This document shows positions 31,849-40,719 of a stretch of 42,894 bases of DNA, in pieces. Both the position numbers and the translations under genes were made by a program. The stretch lies in contig CAJWAR010000037.1 in the NCBI GenBank assembly GCA_913020445.1, positions 1 to 42,894 on the forward strand. The letters are read 5' to 3'. Origin of the DNA: an uncultured Rhodospirillaceae bacterium (GTDB lineage: Bacteria; Pseudomonadota; Alphaproteobacteria; Rhodospirillales; UBA2165). Within the stretch, counting starts at the first letter, position 1; each line of letters opens with the position of its first letter. Below the pieces are notes generated by a model. That model was not told the origin of the DNA, made no database searches, and was given only the letters and a program-made list of their open reading frames with translations.

Positions 31849-32544
31849 ATGGAATTCGAAAAGCTCGAAGATTTTTATCAAGTTTACGATCAACATCGAA
31901 CCTATGTAAAAGCTGAGGTTCGCAAAAAGCACATTCGCAATTATGATGACCAGTATTGGCTTCCGGCTCAGGGATCTTCCAACCACTCGGTGCTTGAGTT
32001 GGGAACTGGAGTCGGACTTTTTCTGGCATATTTAAAGGCAAAAGGCGTTACCAAAATTACCGGCATTGACGGTGATCCTAAGGTCAAAGAATTTATGCCA
32101 CCCGATATTTCGGATTGCGTCATAATTGGCGATATTTGGGCAGAAATCCAAAATTTTTCCGAGCACTTTGATCGAATTGTCTTACTAGATGTATTTGAAT
32201 ATTTTTCTTTCATGGAAGGCCAACGACTGCTTGTTCAGTTGAAAGACCTTTTGGAGCCAGGCGGGAAGATTGTATTGCGAGTGCCGAACGCTGCTTCTCC
32301 TTTTGGTCTGCAATATCAATACAATGACGTTACCCATAAAGCGATCTATGGGCCGGGCAGCCTTCAGCATGTTGCACTTGCAGCAGGCCTTCAAGTAGAA
32401 AAATTTCTATCCGTCAGGCGGGGAAATCATTTCAAGCGTTTTTTAGAAAACATTGTGCTGGGTATTTTGGATATAACACTCACCGAACCGCCGCCTTTGT
32501 GGGGAGCAAATATAATTGCTGTGCTTGCGCCAACTGAAGACTAA
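31849..32544 (+). CDS. Class I SAM-dependent methyltransferase
   Basis: About 231 residues (a TTG one codon upstream is an alternative start). The SAM site is VLELGTGVGLFLAYL (about 49-63) with the following acidic IDGDP. Motif II is DRIVLLDVFEYFS and motif III LLEPGGKIVLRVPNA. The N-terminal basic helix and the overall layout resemble methyltransferases of surface-glycan clusters and not the corrin methyltransferases (CobI/J/M/F type), so I do not assign it to cobalamin synthesis. It is 14 bp after cbtA and therefore likely co-transcribed under the riboswitch. It looks more AT-rich than its neighbours, which suggests later acquisition. Its stop overlaps the convergent cobT stop by four bases. 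Confidence 0.8.
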   Translation: MEFEKLEDFYQVYDQHRTYVKAEVRKKHIRNYDDQYWLPAQGSSNHSVLELGTGVGLFLAYLKAKGVTKITGIDGDPKVKEFMPPDISDCVIIGDIWAEIQNFSEHFDRIVLLDVFEYFSFMEGQRLLVQLKDLLEPGGKIVLRVPNAASPFGLQYQYNDVTHKAIYGPGSLQHVALAAGLQVEKFLSVRRGNHFKRFLENIVLGILDITLTEPPPLWGANIIAVLAPTED

Positions 32545-33575
32545 TCCTTATTGGAAACCGCGGCCTCTTCAAATGTCGCCATGCCGCTGTGGCAGGCGGC
32601 GGCACTGCGCAAAATACTGATCGCGAGTGCGGCACCTGATCCTTCACCCAGGCGCATGCCGAAATCAAACAGCGCTACTTTGCCGAGTTTTTCTATTAAG
32701 TGCCGGTGGCCCGGCTCGGCTGAAACATGGGCCACGACGCAATGATCAAGCGCATGTTCATCCATTGCATGAAGCACGGCAGCCGCCGCACAGGCGACAT
32801 AGCCGTCGAGTAAAACAGGAATACGAGACAACCGGGCGGAGATAATTGCACCGCAAATCGCCGCCATTTCTCTGCCGCCAAAACAGCGCAGAATTTCCAA
32901 CCCGTCGGTAAGCACGGCTTTATGCAAAATGACACTTTCTTCAACGACGCGAATTTTGTTGGCGAGCGCATCGCCCTCAACGCCGGTGCCGGGACCAACC
33001 CAGTGGGCAGCGTCGCCGCCATAAAGCGCATGGCAGATCGCTGCTGAGGCCGTTGTGTTGCCAATCCCCATTTCACCAAGGCACAACACATCAAGACCGA
33101 CATCCGGGCCGGACATGCCGAAAGCAACCGCTTCAGCGCAATCGGCATCATCCATTGCGGGTTCTTGCGAAAAATCGCGGGTCGGAATTTCGAGGGCTGC
33201 TTCCATGACGTTCAGTTCAGCATCCTGCACTTTGCAAAGTTGGTTGATCGCGGCACCCCCGCCTTGAAAATTCGCCACCATTTGATGGTTCACTTCGTCT
33301 GGAAAGGCAGAGACCCCCTGCGCGGTGACACCGTGCGATCCGGCAAAAACAATGACTCGCGGCAGATCGATTTTCGGTGGATGTTTGCCCTGCCAGCCAG
33401 CCAGCCATTCGGCCAGTTCTTCCAGGCGGCCTAAAGAGCCTTGCGGTTTGGTGAGGTTTGGTTCGCGGGCACGAGTTGCTGCAATAGCGTCCTCATCCGG
33501 TCCCGGAAAAGATTGAATAAGCTCCCGAATTGCATCCAGAGAGGTAATTGGCTTTTGTTCCATGTCGCATCCCAT
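32541..33575 (-). CDS. cobT: Nicotinate-nucleotide-dimethylbenzimidazole phosphoribosyltransferase
   Basis: This 344-residue enzyme makes alpha-ribazole phosphate from nicotinate mononucleotide and dimethylbenzimidazole, the lower-ligand branch of cobalamin synthesis. Signatures are NLTKPQGSLGRLEELA, FAGSHGVTAQGVSAFP, LGEMGIGNTTASAAI, GGREMAAICGAI and the C-terminal FDFGMRLGEGSGAALA with the catalytic glutamate. The start may be the ATG at 33575 or the one four codons later at 33563; no ribosome site separates them. It is the only minus-strand gene of the cobalamin region and is divergent from cobS. Whether it has its own cobalamin control is not shown; no riboswitch is visible in the 77-bp spacer. 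Confidence 0.95.
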   Translation of the reverse strand: MGCDMEQKPITSLDAIRELIQSFPGPDEDAIAATRAREPNLTKPQGSLGRLEELAEWLAGWQGKHPPKIDLPRVIVFAGSHGVTAQGVSAFPDEVNHQMVANFQGGGAAINQLCKVQDAELNVMEAALEIPTRDFSQEPAMDDADCAEAVAFGMSGPDVGLDVLCLGEMGIGNTTASAAICHALYGGDAAHWVGPGTGVEGDALANKIRVVEESVILHKAVLTDGLEILRCFGGREMAAICGAIISARLSRIPVLLDGYVACAAAAVLHAMDEHALDHCVVAHVSAEPGHRHLIEKLGKVALFDFGMRLGEGSGAALAISILRSAAACHSGMATFEEAAVSNKD

Positions 33576-33652
33576 GATATTCTAGATTAGTGATGGCTTG
33601 TCATATAATGCTAGGCGCTGACACGAAAGCAAAAAAGAGTTAGGGGCTGAAA

Positions 33653-34540
33653 TTGGCCGATAAAAAGGAAGATTTAGACACCGAGGATCAGGACGAAGGT
33701 CTAGAGTCGGATATTGATTCTGATGATTCGCCGGACGAGGAAGATTTCTTCGGCCGGATGAAAAGCAAGGTCGATAAACAAGGCTGGTTCGCTGATCTTA
33801 GAATCTGTCTTGGCGTGTTGACGCGACTACCGGTCTACATTGGTGCGGCACCAGAGGATTTCTCGATTGCCGAGGCCTCACGTTTTTTCCCGATTGTCGG
33901 TGCATTGATTGGTTTGATTGCTGGTCTCGTGCTGTGGGTTGGCAGCTGGTTTGATTTTCCTTCTGTAATATTAGCGCTATTTTCCCTATTGGCCATGACC
34001 GGGATAACAGGCGCTCTCCATGAAGACGGGCTTGCCGATACATTCGACGGAATCGGCGGCGGTACTACCCGGGAGCAAAAGTTGTCGATAATGCGGGACA
34101 GTCAGATCGGCAGCTACGGCGTTATGGCGTTGCTGTTCAGTTTTGGTCTGCGTTGGGCTGCCCTAACCGAAATAACCGAAATTGGCATAGATGCTGCCAT
34201 TTATGCCCTCATCGCAGCGGCAACAGCGTCGCGGGCTGCTTTGCCGGGCATTATGCATTATATACCGGTCGCCAGAGAGGACGGCTTAAGCGCCGGTGCC
34301 GGCAAGCCAAGCTTTGACCGGGCAATTGTCGCCATTCTGATTGGCGTCGCTTTTCTGCTCTTCCTGCTCGGGTTTCGCACCAGCATTGTCTCCTTGGGCT
34401 TCGCCGTATTGGTGACAGGCTTGTTTATCTATTTTGTCGCCACGCGCATCGGCGGACAGACGGGAGATGTTTTAGGCGCCTCCCAACAGATTGCCGAGAC
34501 GACAATTCTGCTGGCAATAGTTATGGTGGGCCTTGAATGA
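33653..34540 (+). CDS. cobS: Adenosylcobinamide-GDP ribazoletransferase
   Basis: The membrane-bound enzyme joins adenosylcobinamide-GDP with alpha-ribazole (or its phosphate), completing the nucleotide loop. CobS signatures are FFPIVGALIG, GALHEDGLADTFDGIGGGTTREQKLSIMRDSQIGSYG with the metal-binding acidic cluster, and several hydrophobic helices. The protein is 295 residues. The first 31 contain 17 Asp or Glu residues, an extension beyond the usual start around the FADLRICLGVLTRLPV segment. The start is a TTG behind TAGGGGCTG. The stop overlaps the phosphatase ATG as ATGA. Confidence 0.94.
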   Translation: MADKKEDLDTEDQDEGLESDIDSDDSPDEEDFFGRMKSKVDKQGWFADLRICLGVLTRLPVYIGAAPEDFSIAEASRFFPIVGALIGLIAGLVLWVGSWFDFPSVILALFSLLAMTGITGALHEDGLADTFDGIGGGTTREQKLSIMRDSQIGSYGVMALLFSFGLRWAALTEITEIGIDAAIYALIAAATASRAALPGIMHYIPVAREDGLSAGAGKPSFDRAIVAILIGVAFLLFLLGFRTSIVSLGFAVLVTGLFIYFVATRIGGQTGDVLGASQQIAETTILLAIVMVGLE

Positions 34541-35121
34541 TCACAACTAGATGGTGGTGGGTACGTCACGCACCTTCCGCCGGCTCACCCGGTATTATTC
34601 ATGGTCAAGATGAAGTCGACGCTGATCTCTCGGATCAGGTGGCAATTGATGCGCGCCGCCTTAGCTTGCCTGAAGATGCGGTTTGGCTGACCAGCGGGCT
34701 CAACCGTACTGTTCAAACCGCGGCAGCTTTGGGTGGCAAGGATTGCCGCGCGGTCCCCGGCCTGATGGAGCAGAATTTCGGCGAGTGGAACGGCAAGGCC
34801 TGGGACACTATGGATAAAGCCGAAGCCCGGGCGTTTTGGGAGGATTACACCACCCAAGCGCCACCCGGTGGTGAAAGCGTTGTTCATTTGATGGACCGGG
34901 TCTCAGATGCCGTGGCTGATCTCACTCTTGAATATCAAGGCAGAGATATCATAGCTGTTGCTCATGCCGGCTCGATCCGCTCAGCCGTGGCGGTGGCGCT
35001 GAACCTCTTTGCCAAATCCGCCCTCTCGGTTCAGATTGATACATTGTCGCTGACCCGCATCGATTGCCTGTATGACGAAGACGACGGGCCGAGCTGGCGG
35101 GTTATGGGTCTCAATCTGTAA
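34537..35121 (+). CDS. cobC: Histidine phosphatase, predicted alpha-ribazole phosphatase (CobC type)
   Basis: This 194-residue phosphoglycerate-mutase-like enzyme has the RH(A/G) motif as VRHAPSAG (about 8-15), a catalytic acid region LMEQNFGEWNGKAW, and the second histidine in AVAHAGSIRSAVA. Its coupling to cobS by a four-base overlap supports removal of phosphate from alpha-ribazole phosphate or from adenosylcobalamin phosphate. It should be distinguished from the aminotransferase-like CobC/CobD of aerobic naming schemes. The assignment depends on context, since family members are broad. Confidence 0.85.
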   Translation: MITTRWWWVRHAPSAGSPGIIHGQDEVDADLSDQVAIDARRLSLPEDAVWLTSGLNRTVQTAAALGGKDCRAVPGLMEQNFGEWNGKAWDTMDKAEARAFWEDYTTQAPPGGESVVHLMDRVSDAVADLTLEYQGRDIIAVAHAGSIRSAVAVALNLFAKSALSVQIDTLSLTRIDCLYDEDDGPSWRVMGLNL

Positions 35122-35163
35122 ATGCTTTGCCATCCCGGGGTCAAAATGATAGCGTCCGCTGTG

Positions 35164-35314
35164 TCGTTGGAACAGGGAAGTCGGTGTAAATCCGGTGCTG
35201 CCCCCGCAACTGTGACGGACGGATTTGATCCAAGCTTTTAATAAGCAGCCACTGGCGATATTGCTGGGAAGGTCGGATCAAATCACAAGCCTCAGCCAGG
35301 AGACCTCTCCAACG
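35164..35314 (+). promoter_or_regulatory. Cobalamin riboswitch 2 (upstream of cobU)
   Basis: The core GTGCTGCCCCCGCAACTGTG is preceded by GGGAAGTCGGTGTAAATCC and followed by AGCCAGGAGACCTCTCC. The P1 stem is seven pairs: CGTTGGA (35164-35170) with TCCAACG (35308-35314). CCTCGGGGAGG (35334-35344) just before cobU can fold on itself and bury the GGAGG ribosome site, so translational control of the cobU operon is likely. It begins 42 bp after the phosphatase stop. Confidence 0.95.
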
Positions 35315-35359
35315 GTATGATAAACTGAACAAACCTCGGGGAGGAGGACTGCGTTTTAA

Positions 35360-35890
35360 ATGAGTGATCTCATCAACCTTCAACAAGCTGGATTTTCTTT
35401 GGTGCTCGGTGGCGCGCGCTCGGGTAAAAGCGTCTTTGCCGAAAGTATCATCGAAAATGCTGGTGGTGGTTTTTACATCGCAACTTCGGAAGCGCTTGAT
35501 GACGAAATGAAGGCCCGCATTGCCGCCCATAAGGCACGGCGTGGCGATGAGTGGCAAACTTTGGAAGAGCCGATTTTGCTCCAGCATGCATTGCTGTCGA
35601 TCAAAGGCCGGGGCAAACCGGCGCTGGTCGATTGTTTAACGCTCTGGCTCTCCAATCTTATGGCGCTTGAAAAAAATATTGATGCCGAGATTGATGGTCT
35701 CTGCGCCTTGGTCGAAGATCTCGATTACCCGGTCATCTTTGTTTCTAACGAAGTCGGGCAGGGTATTGTTCCGGATAATGCTCTGGCGCGCCGGTTTGCC
35801 GATTGCGCCGGTTTGATGAACCAGAAAATTGCGGCTGCGGCGGAAAATGTTGTTCTCGTGACAGCTGGCATAGCGCAAAAACTAAAATAG
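35360..35890 (+). CDS. cobU: Adenosylcobinamide kinase/guanylyltransferase
   Basis: This 176-residue bifunctional enzyme phosphorylates adenosylcobinamide and then transfers GMP to it. The P-loop is GGARSGKS (residues 17-24). Other family motifs are AAHKARRGDEW with the guanylylated His region, ALVDCLTLWLSNLM, and VSNEVGQGIVPDNALARRFAD, ending in ENVVLVTAGIAQKLK. It is also named CobP in aerobic schemes. It follows riboswitch 2, and cobW begins 13 bp after it. Confidence 0.95.
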   Translation: MSDLINLQQAGFSLVLGGARSGKSVFAESIIENAGGGFYIATSEALDDEMKARIAAHKARRGDEWQTLEEPILLQHALLSIKGRGKPALVDCLTLWLSNLMALEKNIDAEIDGLCALVEDLDYPVIFVSNEVGQGIVPDNALARRFADCAGLMNQKIAAAAENVVLVTAGIAQKLK

Positions 35891-35903
35891 GAAATAAATA
35901 GAA

Positions 35904-36938
35904 ATGGCTCTTGCAGCAAAAACACCTGTTACCGTGATCACCGGCTTTTTAGGCGCTGGTAAAACCAGCCTGATCCGGCATATGCTGGAAAATGCCAACG
36001 GTCGGAAGCTCGCGCTGATCATCAATGAGTTCGGTGACCTTGGCATTGATGGCGATATCCTCAAAGGCTGCGGTGATGAAACCTGCAGCGAAGATGATGT
36101 GGTGGAGCTGACCAATGGCTGCATCTGCTGCACGGTTGCCGATGATTTTATCCCGACGCTCGAAACCCTGCTGGATCGGGAAGACCGCCCGGATCATATC
36201 GTCATCGAGACTTCTGGATTGGCTCTGCCCAAACCGCTGGTCAAAGCCTTTCAATGGCCGGAAGTACGGTCCCGGACCACGGTGGATGGCGTCATCACCG
36301 TCGTTGATGGCCCTGCGGTCAAATCAGGTCTGTTTGCTGAAGATCCGGAACTGATCAAAAAGCAGTGGGAAGCCGATCCGACGCTTGATCATGAAAATCC
36401 ACTGGAAGAAGTGTTTGGCGATCAGCTGGCCTGTGCCGATATGGTAATCGTCAGCAAATCCGACATGATGGAAGCAGCCGAATTGGAAGGCGTGCTGAAC
36501 CTTATCAATGAAGAAGCGCGCACGTCCGTGGAGGCCATCCCAGCTATACATGGCCGGCTTGATCCGGGCATAATCTTAGGACTCGATGCGGCAGTAGAAG
36601 ACGATGTTGATGCCCGGCCTTCCTGCCATGATGATGAAGAGGAACACGAGCACGATGATTTTGACACCTTCACGATTGGCATTGATGTCGCTTCAGAACC
36701 CGGCGCTGTTATCGAGCGGATTAAACAGGCGCTGACCCAGGAAGGCGTGCTTAGGATCAAAGGGGCTTTGGCGATTGCGGATAAACGGGCGCGGTTAATC
36801 GTGCAGGGGGTCGGCGAACGGGTTGAGCATTATTATGACCGGCCCTGGGCGGGTGATGAAACCCAGACCGGACAGTTGGTCATTATCGGCCTCCAAGGCT
36901 TCGACCGCTCTGCCGTTGAAGCCATATTGCAGGACTAA
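35904..36938 (+). CDS. cobW: CobW, COG0523 GTPase
   Basis: The 344-residue protein has a P-loop GFLGAGKTSL (14-23), the metal-binding CICC motif (Cys73, 75, 76 in TNGCICCTV), and SKSDM as the guanine-binding region. A His/Asp/Glu-rich stretch (SCHDDEEEHEHDDFD) precedes the CobW C-terminal domain. COG0523 proteins are metal chaperones; CobW in cobalamin operons is thought to deliver cobalt to the CobN chelatase. Its position directly ahead of cobN fits that role. AGGAAAT precedes the ATG. It is distinct from zinc-uptake COG0523 paralogues because of operon context and the riboswitch. Confidence 0.95.
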   Translation: MALAAKTPVTVITGFLGAGKTSLIRHMLENANGRKLALIINEFGDLGIDGDILKGCGDETCSEDDVVELTNGCICCTVADDFIPTLETLLDREDRPDHIVIETSGLALPKPLVKAFQWPEVRSRTTVDGVITVVDGPAVKSGLFAEDPELIKKQWEADPTLDHENPLEEVFGDQLACADMVIVSKSDMMEAAELEGVLNLINEEARTSVEAIPAIHGRLDPGIILGLDAAVEDDVDARPSCHDDEEEHEHDDFDTFTIGIDVASEPGAVIERIKQALTQEGVLRIKGALAIADKRARLIVQGVGERVEHYYDRPWAGDETQTGQLVIIGLQGFDRSAVEAILQD

Positions 36939-36963
36939 AGTGAGCAAGGGGTAAAGGGACGAC

Positions 36964-39900
36964 ATGCATCTTCTCGTCACCCAGCCAGGCGAAATCAGCG
37001 ACGGTTCGGAAGCTGTCGATCTCGGTCAATCGCCCGGCGATATTGTCTTTCTGTCGGCGGCGGCCAGCGATCTCGCCATCCTAGCCGAACAGCATCGGTT
37101 AGATGCGTACCCGTCCCTCAGGCTCGCCAATTTGATGCAACTCAGCCACAATATGTCGGTCGATGTTTATGTCGAGAACACCATCGCCCCCCCTAATCAA
37201 GCCTCGGCGAAGCTGGTGATTGTTAGGCTGCTCGGCGGACTGGGTTATTGGCCCTATGGCATCGAGCAAATCCGAGAGACTTGTTTGCAAAACGATATTC
37301 AGCTCGCCGTCGTGCCGGGTGATGATACCCCCGACCCGGAGCTGACTGAACAGTCCACTCTTGGCCCTGAAGTCTGCCATCGTATTTGGCAATATTGCGC
37401 CCAAAGCGGCGCCGGCAATATCCGAAATCTATTGAACTATGCGAGCTCTATAATTGGCGACGAGCGGGAGTGGATTGAGCCAGTGCCGTTGGTGCGAGCC
37501 GGGCTCTATTGGCCGGGAGATGTCTTGCCCGATCTCGAAAATATCAAAAGCCACTGGCAGGACGGCGAGCCTGTTAATGCCATCGTTTTTTACCGGGCCT
37601 TGTTGCAAACTTCGGACCTCGCACCGATTGATGCGCTGATTAATGGCTTGCAAGCCAAAGGCATCAATCCGCTGCCGATCTTTGTTGGCAGTCTCAAAGA
37701 CCCGACCTCGGCGGAGATCGTCAAAGCGTTGTTTGCGGAAACCTCGCCGGACGTTATTTTGAACGCCACCGGTTTTGCTGTGTCGTCGCCGGGAGGAGAT
37801 CGTATCGAAACACCGTTCACCGATGCAGACTGTCCCGTTATGCAGGTGATCCTATCGGGCGGTACGCAAGAGGAGTGGGCAGACGGCACCCGTGGGCTGG
37901 CGCCGAAAGACTTGGCGATGAATGTCGCGCTGCCGGAAGTTGATGGCCGGCTTATCAGCCGCGCGATCTCTTTCAAAAAGAGCATCCAGTTTGATGATGC
38001 GACCGAAGTGGCAGTGATTAAGCATGAACCCGTGCCGTCCCGCGTTGATTTTGTCGCTGAACTGGCGGCGTCCTGGACGCGCCTCCGCCAGACCCAGGCG
38101 AGTGACCGCCGCGTCGCAATCGTCGTTGCGAATTATCCCAACAAGGATGGCCGGCTTGGCAATGGGGTAGGGCTCGATACACCCGCCGGTGTTGCGGCGG
38201 CTTTTAAGCGCATGATGCAGGAAGGCTATGCGCTAGGAAATACTGCGCCGATGACCAGCAAAGATATCATGGATCAATTGCTGGCGGGCCCGACCAATGC
38301 AGCGGGCGTGCGGCAAGGGGGTGAGGTCTATGCCATCAGCGATTACCTGGATTTTTTTGCCTCTTTGCCTCAGCTCATCCAAGATGAAATAATCGACCGC
38401 TGGGGCGCACCCGAACATGATCCTTTTGTTTCGGGTGGGGCATTTATTTTACCGGCTCACATTTTTGGCAATGTCGTCTTGGCCGTGCAGCCCGCCCGTG
38501 GCTACAACATTGATCCGACGTCGTCTTATCATGATCCGAACCTCGTACCGCCCCATGGCTATCTCGCCTTTTATGCCTGGCTGCGGCGCGAGATCGACAT
38601 CCATGCGATCATTCATTTTGGCAAACACGGCAATCTTGAATGGCTGCCGGGTAAGGCTTTGATGCTGGATCAAAGCTGTTATCCGGAAATTGCTTTAGGT
38701 CCGCTGCCGCATCTTTATCCCTTTATCGTCAATGATCCGGGTGAAGGCACCCAGGCCAAGCGCCGCACTCAGGCTATTATCATTGATCACCTCACGCCGC
38801 CGCTGACCCGGGCGGAAAGCTACGGGCCGCTGCGTGATCTTGAGCAATTGGTTGATGAATATTATCAGGCCGCCGGCATGGACCCGCGGCGGCTAAAAAT
38901 TCTCGGTGAGGAGATCATTCAGCTGAGCGAACGCATCGGGCTCGACCGCGATGTCGGCATCGAAAAGTCTGATGATGAAAATCAAGCACTGGCCAAAATC
39001 GATAATTATCTCTGTGAGCTTAAAGAAATGCAGATCAGAGACGGTTTGCACATATTTGGCGAAGCGCCAACGGGAAGTCAGGAAACCGATCTGTTGATCG
39101 CGTTAACTCGATTGCAGCGGGAAGATGGTGAAGGTGAAAACGCCTCACTCATTCGAGCATTGGCAGGGGATTTGGGTTTTGATAAATTTGATCCGCTTGA
39201 TTGTGAGATGGGGGCCAAGTGGCAAGGCGCCCGACCAAAAGAACTTAAAAGCTTCGACGGCGACTGGCGGAGCAATGGCGATACAGTTGAACGGCTGGAA
39301 TTGCTGGCACAAGCTTTGGTCAGCGGAAAAACCGAGCCGAGACCAGATTGGCAAAAATCTGCAATCGTCCTCGCGTTTATTGGGGATGACCTCCGGCCCA
39401 TCATTGCCGACTGCGGGGAGCAGGAACTCAGCGGTCTGATGCAGGGCTTGGGTGGTTCCTTTGTTGCCCCTGGCAGTAGCGGTGCGCCGACCCGGGGGCG
39501 TCTTGATGTCCTGCCGACCGGCAAAAACTTTTATTCAGTTGATGTGCGGGCCGTGCCGACACCGGCGGCGTGGCGATTGGGCTGGAAATCGGCAACGTTG
39601 CTGATCGAGCGGCATTTCCAGGAGCATGGCGAGTACCCCAAACGCCTCGCCATGAGTGCGTGGGGGACCGCCAATATGCGCACCGGCGGCGATGATATCG
39701 CCCAAGCACTCGCGTTGATGGGCGTACAGCCGCAATGGGACAAGCAAGCCAATCGGGTCATCGGTTTTGAAGTGATGCCGCTGACCGTTTTGGGGCGGCC
39801 CCGGGTTGACGTCGTGTTTCGGATTTCCGGCTTTTTCCGGGACGCCTTTCCGAGCCAAGTTGATTTATTGGACTCAGCCGTGCGAGCTGTCAGTTCGCAA

Positions 39901-40719
39901 GATGAAACCGAGCATGACAATCCCCTCGCGGCGCAAGCCCAAAAAGACCAAGCGGCTTTCATGGCTGCAGGTGCGAGCGAAGAAGACGCCAACCGCCGGG
40001 CCGGCTTCCGGGTTTTTGGCTCCAAGCCGGGTGCCTATGGGGCCGGGCTGCAGACGCTCATTGATGAAAAGTGTTGGGAAACCGACGAAGATTTATCCCG
40101 CGCCTATGTTGCTTGGGGCGGCTATGCCTATGGCAGCGGCGCCGAAGGGGAAGCTGAGAACAGCCTCTTCGAAGCCCGTCTTAAAGGCGTTGAAATCGTC
40201 GTCCACAACCAGGACAACCGCGAGCATGATCTGTTGGATAGCGATGATTATTATCAGTTTGAAGGGGGCCTTACCGCGACCGTGCGAGAGCTATCCGGCC
40301 AGCAGCCCACCATCTATCACAACGATCACTCCCGCCCCGACACACCGAAAATCCGCACCCTAAGTGAAGAGATTGGCCGGGTGGTGCGCGCGCGGGCGGC
40401 TAATCCGAAATGGATAGAGGGCGTCATGCGCCATGGCTACAAGGGCGCGTTCGAGATCGCCGCGACGGTGGATTATCTCTTCGCCTTTGCTGCGACGTCA
40501 CAGGTGGTTGAAGACCATCACTTCGATCAATTGTTCGATGCTTATTTGGCCGATGACAAGGTGCGTGATTTTATTGAACAGAACAATGCGCCGGCTTTGC
40601 AGGAAATCGCTGACCGGTTTGACGAAGCGATTGAGCGGGGCTTTTGGCATCCACGCGCCAACTCGGTAGGCGATTTATTGGCGCGTCTTAGAAACAGGGT
40701 TGAGGAGGAAATGGCATGA
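36964..40719 (+). CDS. cobN: Aerobic cobaltochelatase subunit CobN
   Basis: This 1251-residue protein is the large subunit that inserts cobalt into hydrogenobyrinic acid a,c-diamide in the aerobic pathway. It shows the CobN/magnesium-chelatase H-type core: VVANYPNKDGRLGNGVGLDTPAG, LPAHIFGNVVLAVQPARG, IIHFGKHGNLEWLPGK with the metal-site His and Glu, and VNDPGEGTQAKRRTQAIIIDHLTPP. Toward the C terminus, MSAWGTANMRTGGDDIAQALALMG and RVDVVFRISGFFRDAFP match the same family. The frame is unbroken and the length is near the usual one. Partner AAA+ subunits (chelatase CobS/CobT) are not in this window. The stop overlaps cobO as ATGA. Confidence 0.97.
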   Translation: MHLLVTQPGEISDGSEAVDLGQSPGDIVFLSAAASDLAILAEQHRLDAYPSLRLANLMQLSHNMSVDVYVENTIAPPNQASAKLVIVRLLGGLGYWPYGIEQIRETCLQNDIQLAVVPGDDTPDPELTEQSTLGPEVCHRIWQYCAQSGAGNIRNLLNYASSIIGDEREWIEPVPLVRAGLYWPGDVLPDLENIKSHWQDGEPVNAIVFYRALLQTSDLAPIDALINGLQAKGINPLPIFVGSLKDPTSAEIVKALFAETSPDVILNATGFAVSSPGGDRIETPFTDADCPVMQVILSGGTQEEWADGTRGLAPKDLAMNVALPEVDGRLISRAISFKKSIQFDDATEVAVIKHEPVPSRVDFVAELAASWTRLRQTQASDRRVAIVVANYPNKDGRLGNGVGLDTPAGVAAAFKRMMQEGYALGNTAPMTSKDIMDQLLAGPTNAAGVRQGGEVYAISDYLDFFASLPQLIQDEIIDRWGAPEHDPFVSGGAFILPAHIFGNVVLAVQPARGYNIDPTSSYHDPNLVPPHGYLAFYAWLRREIDIHAIIHFGKHGNLEWLPGKALMLDQSCYPEIALGPLPHLYPFIVNDPGEGTQAKRRTQAIIIDHLTPPLTRAESYGPLRDLEQLVDEYYQAAGMDPRRLKILGEEIIQLSERIGLDRDVGIEKSDDENQALAKIDNYLCELKEMQIRDGLHIFGEAPTGSQETDLLIALTRLQREDGEGENASLIRALAGDLGFDKFDPLDCEMGAKWQGARPKELKSFDGDWRSNGDTVERLELLAQALVSGKTEPRPDWQKSAIVLAFIGDDLRPIIADCGEQELSGLMQGLGGSFVAPGSSGAPTRGRLDVLPTGKNFYSVDVRAVPTPAAWRLGWKSATLLIERHFQEHGEYPKRLAMSAWGTANMRTGGDDIAQALALMGVQPQWDKQANRVIGFEVMPLTVLGRPRVDVVFRISGFFRDAFPSQVDLLDSAVRAVSSQDETEHDNPLAAQAQKDQAAFMAAGASEEDANRRAGFRVFGSKPGAYGAGLQTLIDEKCWETDEDLSRAYVAWGGYAYGSGAEGEAENSLFEARLKGVEIVVHNQDNREHDLLDSDDYYQFEGGLTATVRELSGQQPTIYHNDHSRPDTPKIRTLSEEIGRVVRARAANPKWIEGVMRHGYKGAFEIAATVDYLFAFAATSQVVEDHHFDQLFDAYLADDKVRDFIEQNNAPALQEIADRFDEAIERGFWHPRANSVGDLLARLRNRVEEEMA

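Noticed and set aside
31849..32544. Methyltransferase as a corrin-ring methylase of cobalamin synthesis
   Set aside because: It lacks the CobI/CobJ/CobM/CobF-type (tetrapyrrole methylase) motifs and has a classical class I SAM fold signature.
35141..35587. 148-codon open frame antisense to cobalamin riboswitch 2 and cobU
   Set aside because: It covers the conserved riboswitch core, which explains this sequence, and then runs antisense to cobU.
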